Shown: positions 1 to 11,907 of the stretch, in pieces | Position numbering within the stretch: position 1 is the stretch's first letter | Layout of the letters: each line of letters opens with the position of its first letter | NCBI GenBank assembly: GCA_026119935.1 | Contig: JALRMH010000078.1 | Location: forward strand, 1 to 64,000 | Source: Endothia cerciana | Taxonomy: Eukaryota; Ascomycota; Sordariomycetes; Diaporthales; Cryphonectriaceae | DNA: 64,000 bases | Direction of reading: 5' to 3' | Position numbers and translations under genes: made by a program | Notes under the pieces: generated by a model | What the model saw: the letters and a program-made list of their open reading frames with translations, nothing else | What the model was told of the DNA's origin: nothing | The model's database searches: none

Positions 1-260
1 GATCTGAGGAGGCTGTCCAGTGCCTAGGAAACTGTTGATCAGGAGGCTGTCCAGCGCTTAGGAAGCTGTTGAAACTGTCTAGTGTTGAGAAAGACTGATA
101 AGGCTGTCTAGTGCCTTGGAAACTGTTGATCTAAAGGCTGTCTAGTGCCTGGGAAACTGATGAAACTTGTCCAGCGTTGAGGAAGACTGAAGAGGCTGTC
201 TAGTGCCTTGGAAACTGTTGATCTGAAGGCTGTCTAGTGCCTGGGAAACTATTGAGAGGG
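1..260. repeat. 92-bp tandem repeat with three internal subunits
   Basis: The phrase GGCTGTCyAGTGCC recurs at about 11, 102 and 194, a spacing of 91-92 bp, giving nearly three copies cut by the left window edge. Each copy contains three related sub-repeats of about 30 bp: two of the form GGCTGTCTAGTGCCTnGGAAACTG, and a divergent third (CTAGTGTTGAGGAAGACTGA-like). There is no open reading frame of interest. The copies differ at scattered sites, so this is an ageing minisatellite. It abuts the retroelement block and may belong to it or to a subterminal repeat. Confidence 0.8.
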
Positions 261-639
261 CTTCGGATCCGATTCGAGGGCGAATCGCATAAAGGAGAAG
301 ATAGTTGTTACAAGTAGCAGGTGTCATAAGGTAACAGGGCCAAGGGTTAGGAGCTAGCCAGGGCCAGCTATCTATATAAAAGGGAAGCCTACTAGCTTTA
401 GGCTTAGGACTTTAGGCTTAGACCTTAAGTGTTAGCTATTACATCGCAATACAGGCTTTTGGCTGGGGGCACTCAACAAGCTGACTTATATGATTCGGAT
501 CTACAGGCTTTACTGACAAACAGCAGGAAAATATTATTCAGGCTTAGCAGGAGCAAATTCAGCATAGTACCTAGGCTTCTACTATTGTTAATAATAATAA
601 GAGCTATAAGATAAATAAGCTAGCTATATATAATAGCAC

Positions 640-1190
640 TTAAAACTCCTCTAAGGATTCCTTACTTATTACAAGGTATACTTCTTGTATAATGCCTTCT
701 AGTTTACTATAGAACCTGAGAAGGTTATCCTTACTAGAACTCGCTTTGAGAAGGATGCTCTTATCTAGTATAAGCCCTCTCTCTGCGACTATCTAGAACA
801 TGCTAATGACTCTAATATATGCGCTAAGAGCATTAAGGAAATATTCGACTCCTTTACAGGCTTTAAGAAGGCCCTTAAGGAAACCTTTAATAACCCTAAT
901 AAAGAACACACTATAGCTCAGCAGTTAATAGACCTTAAATAAACTAAGTCAGCATCAGCCTATATAGTTAGGTTTAAATAACTTGTAGTATAACTTTTAT
1001 AGAAAGATAAGAACTTTATAGAACACTATTATAAAGGATTTAAAAATAAAGTTAAAGATGAGATCTCTAAGCAGGATTAGCCTGAAGACTTTGCAATATT
1101 TATAAATACAGCTATTAGAATTAATAACTATCTTTATAAATAATAGATAAAGAAGTCTAAAAAAGAAGGAAGCTAACTTATATAGCATTT
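640..1190 (+). pseudogene. RIP-damaged Ty3/Gypsy gag
   Basis: Read on the plus strand through stops, this stretch gives a retrotransposon Gag pattern: a run such as FDSFTGFKKALKETFNNPNK, then a QQLIDLK..K.ASAY...F segment and a YYKGFKNKVKDEI segment, the usual spacing of the Retrotrans_gag domain. Stops are mostly TAA/TAG where CAA/CAG or TGG are expected, which is the RIP signature. No intact protein can be made. It lies upstream of the RT and integrase remnants in the same orientation, so it is probably the 5' part of the same element. I could not find a 5' LTR matching the 3' one, so the left boundary is uncertain. Confidence 0.7.
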
Positions 1191-1199
1191 ATAGCTAAG

Positions 1200-3540
1200 T
1201 AATAGTAAGAAGTTCTAACTTAAGAATTAAGGTAGAAATTAGCGCTAGAGTATAATATAGAGCAGAAGTATTTATACTAGCTTAATAAAACTAAATATAG
1301 CTAACTATTAATTTATAGGAAAACTAAATAATAATATTAAGTACTATAATTATAGAAAGTATAGCTATTTTATATAAGAATATAAATAACTTAAGAAATT
1401 ATAATAGCAACTAGTTTAAAAGAGATAATAAGTGAATATTCTTTAATAATAGGAACTTAATTAGCTGAGTAATAATATTTTATTAGAGCAAGTATTAGAC
1501 TTTATCTGTAATTATAAACTCTTTAATTAAATATTCTGCTTTAATAATAGATGCTTAATACACCTTTTAAAGAAAGAAGGCTTAGGATAGTTCTTTAAAG
1601 TATTTAAAAAGATATAGCAACTAGCAATAAGCAAAAAGGGCTTAGTTTATAATATAATCTTAAGCAGTAGCAATTCAGACTATTTAAGTATCTTTAAGAA
1701 GAAACTCGAAAGAAAGATTTAGAAACTTAAGGATAAAGATCTAGAATTATACTTAATAACCTATTATAAAAAACGCTTCTTATTCTAAGCAACTACAGAA
1801 ACTATAAAGGAAGAAACACTTTAGAACTAACAGCTAGATAATATACTAGAACCTATTATTCTAGAAACAGAAGATAAAGATACTATAAATAAAGAAGAAA
1901 CTTATAGCTACGACTCAGATTAAAGATAGAACACTTAGAACCTAGTAATTGAATATATAGTATATAGCTTTAAGCTTAAAGACCTTTTTACTATAGTACT
2001 TATCTAGAATATTAAAACAAAATAGCTAAAAGACTCTAGAATCAGCTTAATCTACAGACAATACTATAAGCTTATATAGATTTTATACGTGTACTATAGC
2101 TATAAAACGCACTTTATAAAGAAAGTTAAATACAAGTAGTTTCTAATTAGAGAGCAGAGTTAGATTATTTAAGTAGTTAAAGAGCTTTATCTATAATTTA
2201 AGGAAGTCTTTAATAAAGTAGAATACAACGCTTATATTAAATTACTAAATAATTATCCTAGAGAATATATTAATAAGAAAATCAAATAGTAGTAGTATAA
2301 GACTACTAACTATATTATTTATATTTATAATAAGGTTTAAGACTAGTATAAGCACTAGGATAATAAGGAATAATGTAAGCACAGCTAACAGCAAGCTAAA
2401 AGGCTAGCTTAAGAAGCAGCTTATAAAGCACGAGAATTTTTAAAAAGGAAGGATCACTTATAATAGAACTATAGACAATTAAAGCTTAAAGGTCTTTATA
2501 TATAGCAGAAAAAGACTATATATATATAAAATTAAATGCTTATATTAATAGAAAACAATATAGCGCGCTATTAAACAGCAGCGCTTAAGGAAACTTTATA
2601 TTATTAGCAATTATCAATAAAGCACAATTATAATAGCATTAAAAGAAACAACTTTATTAACTTAATACTATAAAAAGATAACTAATTATATATAACTAAA
2701 GTATAATTAATAAAAAGACTAATTATCTACTTATCTCGATCTAAAAATATATAACCTTTATTATATTAAATATTATAGATACAGTATATTATAAACTAAT
2801 TATAGAACTTCTTTAGTTTAAGGAAAATAATCCTTGAATTAATTAGACTACTAGCTAGATCTTATAAGATAATGCTATTACCTATAAGAAGATTGTAATC
2901 AAAGGCGAAGGATCGGATTTAGTCACTAAAGAATACTTGAGAAAAAAGGCTTTAAACAAACCTACAACTACTTTTAAATTAGCAGGACTAATAGCTTATA
3001 AAGAAGAATCTAGCAATAATAAACCTAAACAAGAAGTGCTAAGGCATTAATAGATTAATATAACAACAAGCATATGCAGGCCTAGAGAAACTCAGCCTGA
3101 CTCAGAGCGATAACAGAAGTGTAGACTTTAGAACTATAAGGAAATCTTACAGCTACGACCTAGGAAATTCAGTCTAGCTTAGAGAGAACTCCTAGAGCTA
3201 TTAAAGAAACGACTAACAGGCAAGGAAAAGAAATCGTCCTTAGATAAAAACGCTTAATAGTACCTCCTGTTCCTCTAGATAGCAGAAACAAAGAAGGACA
3301 GACTAATACTAATATTCGCTAGAATACTATAAGAGTACTATAAATTCACAAAGCTATTTTAAGGAAAATTTAATATAAAACTTCTAGAATATAGCTTATA
3401 TAACTATAAAATACTACTAAAAGAAGGAACTTAGCTATAGTTCTTTCCTATTTACAGGCTTAATAAAGCAAGACTAAAAGTACTTAAAGAATACTTTAAT
3501 AAGAATTTTAAAAAAGAATATATCAGATTATTATAATTAC
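1200..3540 (+). mobile_element. AT-rich internal region of the retroelement (gag-protease interval)
   Basis: This long AT-rich stretch has stops in all frames and connects the gag and reverse transcriptase remnants. I see no convincing protease active site or zinc knuckle, because RIP has removed most of the informative codons. The text is rich in TA dinucleotides and has no open frame above about 60 codons. It is assigned to the element by position only. Confidence 0.5.
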
Positions 3541-4020
3541 TAGCAGAATACTTAATTCTATTTATATTAAAGAAAAATAGAAAACTCTGACTTTATATAG
3601 ACTATAAATAGCTTAACGATATTATTATTAAGAACTAGTACTTTTTATTACTTTTTAAGGAAATTAGAGATTAACTATAAAATATATAATAGTTTATAGT
3701 ATTAAACTTTAAAGAAGGTTACTACTATATCTATATTAAAGAAAGAGAAGAGTAAAAGATAGTATTCAGAACTTGCTATAAATATTATAAATATTTAATT
3801 ATACCTTTTAGATTAACTAACGCACTAGTATCCTTTTAAGAAATAATTAACTACGTCTTCTATAAATTCTTAAATATTATATATATTATCTACCTTAATA
3901 ATATCCTTATTTACTCTAAGGCCTTTAAAGAATATAAGCAATATATATAGCAGATACTTTAGACACTTTAAAATGTATATCTCCTAGTAGAACTAGCTAA
4001 GAGTCACTTTTATATTTAGA
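3540..4020 (+). pseudogene. RIP-damaged reverse transcriptase (Ty3/Gypsy)
   Basis: The plus strand read through stops shows the order of Ty3/Gypsy reverse transcriptase: DYK*LNDIIIKN (the DYRxLNxxTxKNRYPLP block) near 3600, FRTCYK then IPFRLTNALVSF (the MPFGLTNAPATF block) near 3770-3835, and YLNNILIYS at 3891-3917 in place of the catalytic YLDDILIYS. Both catalytic aspartates are asparagine here. GAT to AAT after T is TpG to TpA, the complementary-strand RIP change. With the stops, this makes the enzyme certainly inactive. Confidence 0.88.
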
Positions 4021-4239
4021 AAGTTAACTATTTTAAATATATAATCAAGCTAAAATATATTAAAATACAGAAAGATAAAATATAAATAGTTAGAGACTAG
4101 CCTATATTAAAGAACATCAAAGACGTTAAAGTATTCTTTAAATATATTAACTTCTATCAGTAATTCATTAGCAAATATAGCAATATTACTAGACCCTTTA
4201 TAAATCTTATAAAAAAAAACCTACCTTTCTAATAAAGCT

Positions 4240-4740
4240 AGGAAGAAAACTAGGCCTTCGAAATAATTAAGGAGCTAGTTACTAAAAACCTTGTTTTATA
4301 AGAATCAGACCCTCGAAAGAAATATAAGTTATATACAGACGTATTAAACTACACACTTAGCATAGAACTTAACTAATAAGACAACTAAGAGCAACTACAG
4401 GTAGTTGCTAACTTTTTAAAAAAGCTTAACAGACTAGAGTTATAATATAGAATACTAGACAAAGAACTTATAGCTATAGTAGAAGTATTTAAAAAATAGG
4501 AATACTACTTTATAAGTGCTAAATATATAATCAAGATGTTTTTAAATTATAAAAACTTTACTATATTTATAATAACGAAGAACTTTAATAAAAGACAAGT
4601 AAGATAGGCAGAGTATCTATCTTAGTTCAACTTTAAGATTATCTATATCTAAAGTAAGGAAAACGCTAAGGCAGACGCCCTTAGCAGAAGATCAGACTAT
4701 TAAAACAAGGTCGAGGAAGAAATCTAAGATATCTTCGCAA
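4240..4740 (+). pseudogene. RIP-damaged RNase H domain of the first chromovirus
   Basis: After the RT block a plus-strand read-through gives LYTDVLNYTLS near 4328 (the ETDASDYALG motif of Ty3/Gypsy RNase H), then a segment resembling ELNY..LDKELLAIVEAFK.W and a block like N.RQARWAEFLS...FKIIYRxGKxNxxADALSRR, visible as IIYI*SKENAKADALSRRS at about 4630-4695. Several stops interrupt it. It lies between RT and integrase in the standard Ty3/Gypsy order. Confidence 0.75.
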
Positions 4741-4959
4741 TCAATAAAGAAGAGGACCTTATCAACATATATAAAGAACTTGCAGTAACCCTCAGAATAG
4801 GACTCTAAGATAGAGACCCTGAACAGATAACTCTAGCAGAATAGGACAACTATATTAGGGATATATATAGTGCTTTAGTATATAGATACTAAGGAGTTAA
4901 AGTAACCTACGAATAAATTAAGAGATATTAGAACTTATTAAGCTTTAGAAAAAAGATTA

Positions 4960-5640
4960 AAGATATCTTATAATAATGCAATAGCTGCAAAAGGAATAAA
5001 GTAGAACAATATAAGCCTTATAGACTATTATAACTCTTACTAGTATTTATAACTATTTAGTAATTAATTAGTCTAGACTTTATTACTAAGCTACCTTTTT
5101 TATAAGAATCTTTAACTAAGATATAATATAATAGCATCTTAATAATAGTTTGCAGATTAAGCAAATACGCTTACTTTCTCTTTTATAAGAAAAGTAGTAT
5201 AGCAGAGGAATTTATATATATATTTCTTAGAATAATTATCACTAACTATAGCATACTAGAAGAAGTAATCTCTAATAGAGATAGAAAGTTTAACTCGAAG
5301 TTTTAAACCTTGCTTATAAAGCAACTCAGAATATAATATAAAATATTTATAGCATTTTACTTCTAAATAAATAAGCAAATAGAAAGAATAAACTAAATTA
5401 TTAAACAGTACTTTTAATATTATATTAATTAAAAACAAGATAATTAAGTTAACTTATTACCTTTAATATAATTCGCTTATAATAGCGTAGATATAAGTAT
5501 AATAAAGAAATTACTATTCTTTATACTGTATAAATATAACCTAATAGCTTACTATAAAGTATTGCAAGAAGCAAATACAAAAGCAGTAGATAAAAAGGTT
5601 AGAAAAATTAAAAAGATCTAAGAAGAACTTTAGTCAGAAC
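4960..5640 (+). pseudogene. RIP-damaged integrase of the first chromovirus
   Basis: A CNSCKRNK string near 4978 is the Cys half of the HHCC zinc finger. ISLDFITKLPF near 5066-5100 carries the first catalytic Asp. EEVISNRDRKF at about 5257-5290 corresponds to the second catalytic block, normally EEIVSDRDxxF, so the catalytic Asp has become Asn, again by TpG to TpA. Many TAA/TAG stops interrupt the frame. The catalytic core is therefore doubly broken. Confidence 0.85.
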
Positions 5641-5929
5641 TATAATTTATCTAAGAACGAATAATATACTATATAAACTCTAAAAGAATTAAAAAGCTAA
5701 TCTTATAAAAGAGAGATAAAGTCTACCTACTTTATAGAAATATTAAAATAACTAGGCCTAGCAGTAAACTCAACTATAAGAAACTAAGACTATTTAAAAT
5801 TTTATAATAAATCTCCTTAGTCAACTATAAACTCGCACTACTTTATAAAATAAAGATGCACCTAGTTTTTTATATCTTACTACTAAAACTAGTAGTAAAA
5901 GAAATACTAATAGATAATATAATAAAAGT

Positions 5930-6060
5930 CAAAGATAATAAACTAGAATATAAAGTAGAAAAGATTTTTAAATATAAAAGCAACAACAATACACTTAAGT
6001 ACTTTATTAAATAGAAAGATTACCTAGCAAGCAAGAACTTATAGAAACTATAAAGAAATA
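5930..6060 (+). pseudogene. Chromodomain at the integrase C-terminus
   Basis: The read-through LEYKVEKIFKYK, then LKYFIK*KDYLASKNL*KL, matches the chromodomain pattern EwEVEEILDxR...YLVKWKGYpxxxxTWEP. The stops fall on Trp and Gln codons. The domain places the element in the chromovirus clade, whose chromodomain is known to bias insertion toward heterochromatin. It sits 3' of the integrase, as expected. Confidence 0.75.
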
Positions 6061-6911
6061 TCAGAAACACTATAAGCAAATTAATAAAATACTAGAAGAA
6101 AAAGACTAGCCTTAACCCTAGTACTACACTATTAATAGTTATTTTAGCATTATAATAATAGCAGAAAACCACTACCTAAGACCTCTCCGCCCTAGAATAA
6201 GAATTAAGCACTATAGTTTCACTCTCTAAAAGGGAAGGCTAACTAGACACGCTAGGATCAAAGGCTAAAGAACTCTAGTCAATAACCTCAAGGTGTCCTT
6301 AGGACATCAGGCAAGTTTCCTCTTCACGAAGACTACAATCCTCCTTATTAGCAAACCCCTCTAAGGAATTAAAGCTACGACGAATCATTTCCGCAGCCCG
6401 CTCCTCCAACAGCCTTCGCTGTTTCTATATATAATTAAAACAAGCCTGCAACGCTAGCAAGGCTTGCAAGGTAGCAGCATTTGCTGACTCTACCTCAGCC
6501 TCCTTACTCAGGACTTTGCGCTTTTTACAAATTAAGCGCCCTGCTAAAGAAGGAAATCAGTAACTACGAAAAGCACTTAGGAATAAAAAGACTAACCAGT
6601 AGAAGCTGAGAAACAACTAGTATTATAACTTTAACCTAGAGAAACACACTCCCTATAATAAGAAGAATTTTCGGCGAAATAGTAGAAAGCCTCTATCTCC
6701 TGATAATAAGCATAAGCAGGCATTTCGACGCTAAAAACAGAAATAAGCTCAGCAAGATAATAGCGCTCTTAAGTTTTCACCGAACGATTAAGACGCAATT
6801 TATTAACTCTATTCGACATCTTGATTAGGAAGGCATAACTATATATATAAATAACTTGCTAGGATACTTATAGAAGATTGTTAGGGATAATAATCAATAA
6901 GAGGGAGATGA

Positions 6912-7126
6912 TGTTATAACCTATCTAACATGCAGGTCACGAACTAGGACACTTAGAATAACTGTCTAGAAGATAAGGGAAGGGTTTAACACCCTAGGAA
7001 CTACAGCTTATATAAGTAAGGGTTAGGGTTACAGGATCAGGATAGATTAGTAGCTGATTTATAGTGATCCGAATTAGTTGGATCACTCAGGTGATCTAAG
7101 TGATCTAACAACTAACACTACTAACA
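6912..7126 (+). repeat. Probable 3' LTR of the first chromovirus
   Basis: A purine-rich tract (AATAAGAGGGAGATGA) ends immediately before TGTTATAACC, and the segment closes about 215 bp later with ACTACTAACA, so the termini are inverted TGTTA...TAACA. A TATATAA box lies inside. This is the standard polypurine tract/LTR junction and it lies 3' of the integrase and chromodomain. A matching 5' LTR was not recognised, so the right boundary is an estimate. Confidence 0.55.
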
Positions 7127-7369
7127 GGACTAAAAAGCTAGATATATAAAGACATGTTTATTTCTATTAGATAGATCTTGTATATAGCTCTTTAGTCGTT
7201 AATCTAAGTTTTAAGTACACCTATACTTAGAAGCTCTAAAGGCAGTGAATACTTATATAGATTACCTAAGTTATATTTCTATATTCAAGGTCTTTTTACT
7301 TGACACCGCTCTTGTTAGTATAAACCCTTTGTGTACTTAAGGAATCCCTAGATTACTGTAGTGCTCATT

Positions 7370-9290
7370 ACAGCTAAGCTGAATTATAAAACGCTGGATC
7401 TCAAGTTAATAGCTGTTATAAAGTCGTTTAAATATTAACAACACTACTTCGATAGATTGTAATTTTAAATTAAAGTATTATTTAATTATTAGAACTTTTA
7501 AGCTTTTTTAAGAAAGCTTTGCTTAAAAGGCAGGTAATTATACTAATATATAGAGCTTGCTTTATATAACTTTATACTAAAGCATTAGGCAGGCAAGTTG
7601 AATCCTGTTAATAACTTGTTAAAAAGACTAAATTTTAAAGGTAAAAAGCTAATAAATATAGACTTTATAGCTGCTCTAAAATCTGAAATAGTTCAAGTAA
7701 TAAATACTTTCCCTAGCTTTCAAGCTATTTTAAAAGATTAGTTTATCTTATAAGATATTATAAAAGTACAAGGTATAGTATTATAAGAAAATATATATAA
7801 TCTGAATATTTTTAAACTTTTGAAAAAAGTTGTCTATTAAGTATAAACTAAAGACTAGATATATTATTAATTAAAGACTGCTATAGAATTATAGAATATA
7901 AAGCTTTTAAAATAAAGCTAGAGTATATTATATAGCTCTTTATTATTTAAAAGCTTATTAGTAGTTCTAGACTATACAGCGCTGCAGAATAAGATTCTAG
8001 AACTATACTATAATAATTTATTAGCAGAATATTTTAGAATCGCTAAGATATTAGAGCTGATTTGCTAAAAGTTCTATTAGAAAAATCTAGAAACAGTTAT
8101 AAAAGACTAAGTTTAAAGTTGCTTTATATATAATAAAAACTAAATCTTTAAATATAAGCTATATAGCAGGCTAAAACCTTTCGATCTGTTTATAAAGCTA
8201 ATAAAGGAACTTATTATAGACTTTATAATAAGATTACTATTTATATTATAGAATAGCGTCGAAGTAGATACTATTTTTATAATTATTAATAAGTTTTTAA
8301 AATAAGTTTGCTTTTTATTAATACAAATAAATATTATATTAGCAGAACTAGTAAAGTTATTCTATATAAAGATTAACCTTATTTATAAAGTACTTTTAAA
8401 AATAGTTTTAAATAAAGGATTAATATTTATAAGCTAATTTTAAGCTAACTTATATTATATTTTAAAAATTAAATATTACTTATTAACAGCATTTCACTTT
8501 TAAACTAATAGCTAGTTAGAACAAATAATCTAGATTATTAATTACTACTTTTAATACTATATTGCTTTAATATAAAGTAATTAGCTAAAACTACTATAAT
8601 CAGTATAATAAGTTATTAATAATAGCTGTAATACTACTATAAAAATAATATTATTAAAAGCTCTTTTTAGATATAATTTAAACCTTTAATTCAATATTAA
8701 AAATAATATTATAAAAAAGAAAGTACTTAAAGTAAAAGAATATATTAAGCGCTTATAAGTAGTCTGAAAAGAAATAAAAGAATACTAGCAAATAATAGTA
8801 GAATTATATATTAAGTATTATAACTAGAAACACTAGCTATTTAAATTTAATAAAGAAGACTTAATTAAACTATTAATTTAAAACTTATAATTTAAAAGTA
8901 AATTAAAGAAGTTAATCTCTTAATTTATAAGCTTTTTCAGAGTATTAAAATGCATTAGGATATAAATATACTATATTACACTCTCTAATAAATACTTACA
9001 GCTTTATAATATCTTCTCTATATCTCTTTTTAAATTATAAAAGACCTAACAGAGTTAGACTCTTTAAGACCTACTAATTATATCTGACCTTGCTAATAAT
9101 AAAGAATAAAAAGTAGAAGAGGTAGTAGATTATTAGATATTCAACAGCAACATATATTACCTTATCAAATAGTCAGGATAGCTATTAGAGTATAACATCT
9201 AGAAATCTGAGGACTATTTAGAGAATGCTCTTTAAAAAGTAAAGCAATTCCTCTAGTAATAATTTAAGAAGAATAAGCCTTGCAGAGCAG
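7370..9290 (+). pseudogene. Second, 5'-truncated RIP-damaged chromovirus (RNase H, integrase, chromodomain)
   Basis: Read-through of the plus strand begins in RNase H with KLNYKTLDLKLIAVIKSFKY (motif ELNYxTxDxELLAIVxAFKxW) near 7375, and about 200 nt later gives AGKLNPVNNLLKRL, the RPGKLNPADALSRRPD block. Integrase-like text follows (RIAKILELI, IIDFIIRLL, IFIIINKF). At 9105-9270 VEEVVDY*IF...YYLIK*SG*LLEYNI*KSEDYLENA is a chromodomain in which the KWSGW tryptophans have become TAG. RT and gag are missing, so this copy is truncated at its left end next to the preceding LTR. Confidence 0.8.
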
Positions 9291-10790
9291 CAACTTGCAT
9301 ATAAGTTGCTGACAAAGCTATATCAATTAGAAAAGGATACAAAGATATATTACTAGCACTAATTAAGTTAGGAAAGCTAGCTTCTTTCGCTATTTAATGC
9401 TCACCTACCTACTCGGCTACTACTAGCTATTAAAACGCTATATTCCCTTGCTTATACTCTAACCAAGTTACTTTTTTAACTTTATTTCCTTAGCAATTTA
9501 CACCCTTATCCTTTAGGCAACTTGCAACCTCCTTGCCTTTAGCTTATAGCTAACCTGCGAACAACTTGCTTTAATAAATTAGAGCAAAGTCAAATAAAAA
9601 GGTGTTAAAAGCCTCTAGCTAAGCTAGCATTAATATAAAGGCACTAGCTACTACTTATTCTTTTAAAGTTAGATCTAACAGGTCTTTACTATTTTTATAA
9701 GTAGTAATTACTTTTTTTAAAATATTATAATATTCTAATACTATAATCGACTAGATAATATAGCTTGTATTACTAAGCTTAAAGTATAATAATAATAATA
9801 TAGCTTTATTAAAAGTAGCCTTTTATATTAGTAATTAGCTTATTAAGCGCTATAATAATATTAAAAGGTTAATAATAACTTATACTTTTAAAATTATATT
9901 ATAGCGTTAGCTCCTGCAGCTAAATACCTAGCTGATAATTATAAAATTATATATAAGTCTAATAAGCTTCTATAAATAGCTTTTTATTACTAGTTAAGTT
10001 CTATTTAAATATATAAGTTAAATAAGATATTAAAAACGCAATAATAAAATAATATTAAGCTTTAGCAACTAGTAAGCAATCTTTATTATTAAAAAGATAT
10101 ACTAAACTTATAATAATATAAATAAACTCTTTTTAAAAGTCTATCCTTAATTATAAAAGAGCTTGCAAATACTATAAGGTCCTTTATATATTAATAGAAT
10201 ACTAAAATATATATTAGATATAATATACAGAGTAAATAAAGGATATATATAACCTACTTGCTAGCAGACTTTATTATTAGATAAATAGATATTGCAGGCT
10301 GCAGATAATATATTTAAGAAGGAGCAAATAATATACAGCAGCACTTTAACTATAGATATACACTTATACTCTGTAATAATAGCACACTTAAAGCACACTA
10401 AGCGCGAGACTACCTAAGGGTCCTCCTGAGTAGAGGCTTCTAAATAGGCAGCACGCGTCGCGTAATAAGGAGGTATTATAGCATAAGCGAAACAGCGGTG
10501 CAGTGCGTAGTAATAACAGGCGACAAAGCGTAGTAACGTAGCTAAAGACTATAAAGAGTATAGCCGATAGCAGGACTAGAGATACTATAGCACTATACAA
10601 GGGATATAAAGGGAGTAGCAGGTAATTAGTGCTTGTCTTAGGAGGTTGTAGTAGTGAGGAAAGAAGAGAAGCCTATATACTTTAATAATAGTAGCATGCC
10701 AGGTCTTTATAGACGAACAAGCAGCGAAAAGCAATTGTGACAGCGCTAATAGAGCAGACTTATATTTAGCGCTAACACTTAAGGCTAGGT
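9290..10790. mobile_element. Unclassified AT-rich repeat debris
   Basis: This stretch continues the RIP texture, with dense TA dinucleotides and stops in every frame. A less AT-rich island at about 10,390-10,680 contains CGCGCGTCGCG-like text but no recognisable protein. No retroelement domain could be placed. It is probably the wreck of one or more further elements. Confidence 0.5.
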
Positions 10791-10795
10791 GTTAT

Positions 10796-11040
10796 TGCAG
10801 GAGGGGGATAGTTGTCATGATAACAGCGCTAGTAGCCTATAGTGCTAGCGGATAACAGCGCTAGCAGCGCACAGGCTATTCCTTTTTAAATAGCTAGCGA
10901 CTCAGCACACTGATTCTTTCTATACTGCAAGAATCAGTCTTTGTACTAACAGATACCTAGTAGCTATTAATCAGATAGCCTGTTCTCGCTATATTATTAT
11001 AACTCTGCTAGGCTTATGTAATAAGTGTTCTGATAGTTAA
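10796..11040 (+). repeat. Possible LTR-like segment after a purine tract
   Basis: GCAGGAGGGGGATAG, a polypurine-like tract, is followed by TGTCATGATAACAGCGC. The phrase GATAACAGCGCTAG occurs twice about 31 bp apart, and a TATA-like TTTTTAAATAG follows. The layout resembles an LTR start, but I cannot find the matching 3' terminus or a second copy. It could be a 3' LTR of the debris to the left or a solo LTR. Confidence 0.3.
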
Positions 11041-11850
11041 GTATGAATTTCCTACAGCGAAATACTAATTTTATATATTCTATATTAATATAAATATCGT
11101 TTTTAATATTAAGAAGAAGTAGAAGCAACCTTGCAAGTAAGAGCTTCTTGCTAATATATCTTTTAATAGTGCTAAAGATCTTAAAAAAAATAAAGATAAA
11201 GACTTGAGAACGCTTAATATACTAGCTTAAAATAAGTTATCTATACCTCTTATTATTTTAAAAGAGATTCTTTATACTAGATAAGGTCTTTTTAATTTAA
11301 TTAAGTTTATAAAGTACAGTACTAATTATATAGTATATAAAAAGGCGTAGCAATACCTTTATAGCAAGTTTGCAGACTAAATTAATATAATTGCTTACCT
11401 TTTAAAATAATATATTAATAAGGCTAAGGTTATTATTAGCTATTAGAGTGCTTATAAGACCTTTTAAAACTGCAACTAGAATATATAAACTACCTTTTTT
11501 ATTAAATTGCAGTATTGCTAAGTTAAATAATACTTTAATTACAGCTTTAATAATATTCAACGCCTTATCTAGTATATTAATCTTACTTTTAACTAAGCTA
11601 CTTATAACTATTATATTAATAAAGCTAAATAAAAGACTATTGCTTTATAGCAGTATAATAATATTATATAAATAAACAAATTAGTATTACAAATTACATA
11701 CTTAGCTCTTAAAATAATAATAAAAGGAAATATATAAGCTATAGTAATACTAAATAGTAAAATCCTTTAATATATATATATAATAAAGTCTTGCAAGTAC
11801 TAGTAATAGCTTTAATATAGCATTATATACTTTAACTAAATTACTAATAA
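11041..11850. mobile_element. AT-rich, RIP-like filler
   Basis: This is TA-dense sequence with no recognised domain. A plus-strand open frame of about 75 codons at 11,448-11,675 is hydrophobic and low in complexity, as expected by chance in such AT-rich DNA. I see no gene here. Confidence 0.45.
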
Positions 11851-11907
11851 AATAGAGGTGAGTATACCTCTTATCAAGGAAGACGTTGCTAAATTCTATT
11901 AGCTTAG

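Noticed and set aside
1..260. CRISPR-like repeated array
   Set aside because: Units are contiguous diverged tandem copies without unique spacers, and the genome is fungal.
7018..7034. Telomere-like GGGTTAGGGTTA
   Set aside because: Only about two units, inside the probable LTR, and not at a sequence end. An isolated AGGGTTAGGG also occurs near 56,920.
10388..10600. Hydrophobic 70-codon minus-strand frame as a membrane protein
   Set aside because: It lies in RIP-damaged repeat debris, and its Leu-rich content comes from TA-rich sequence.
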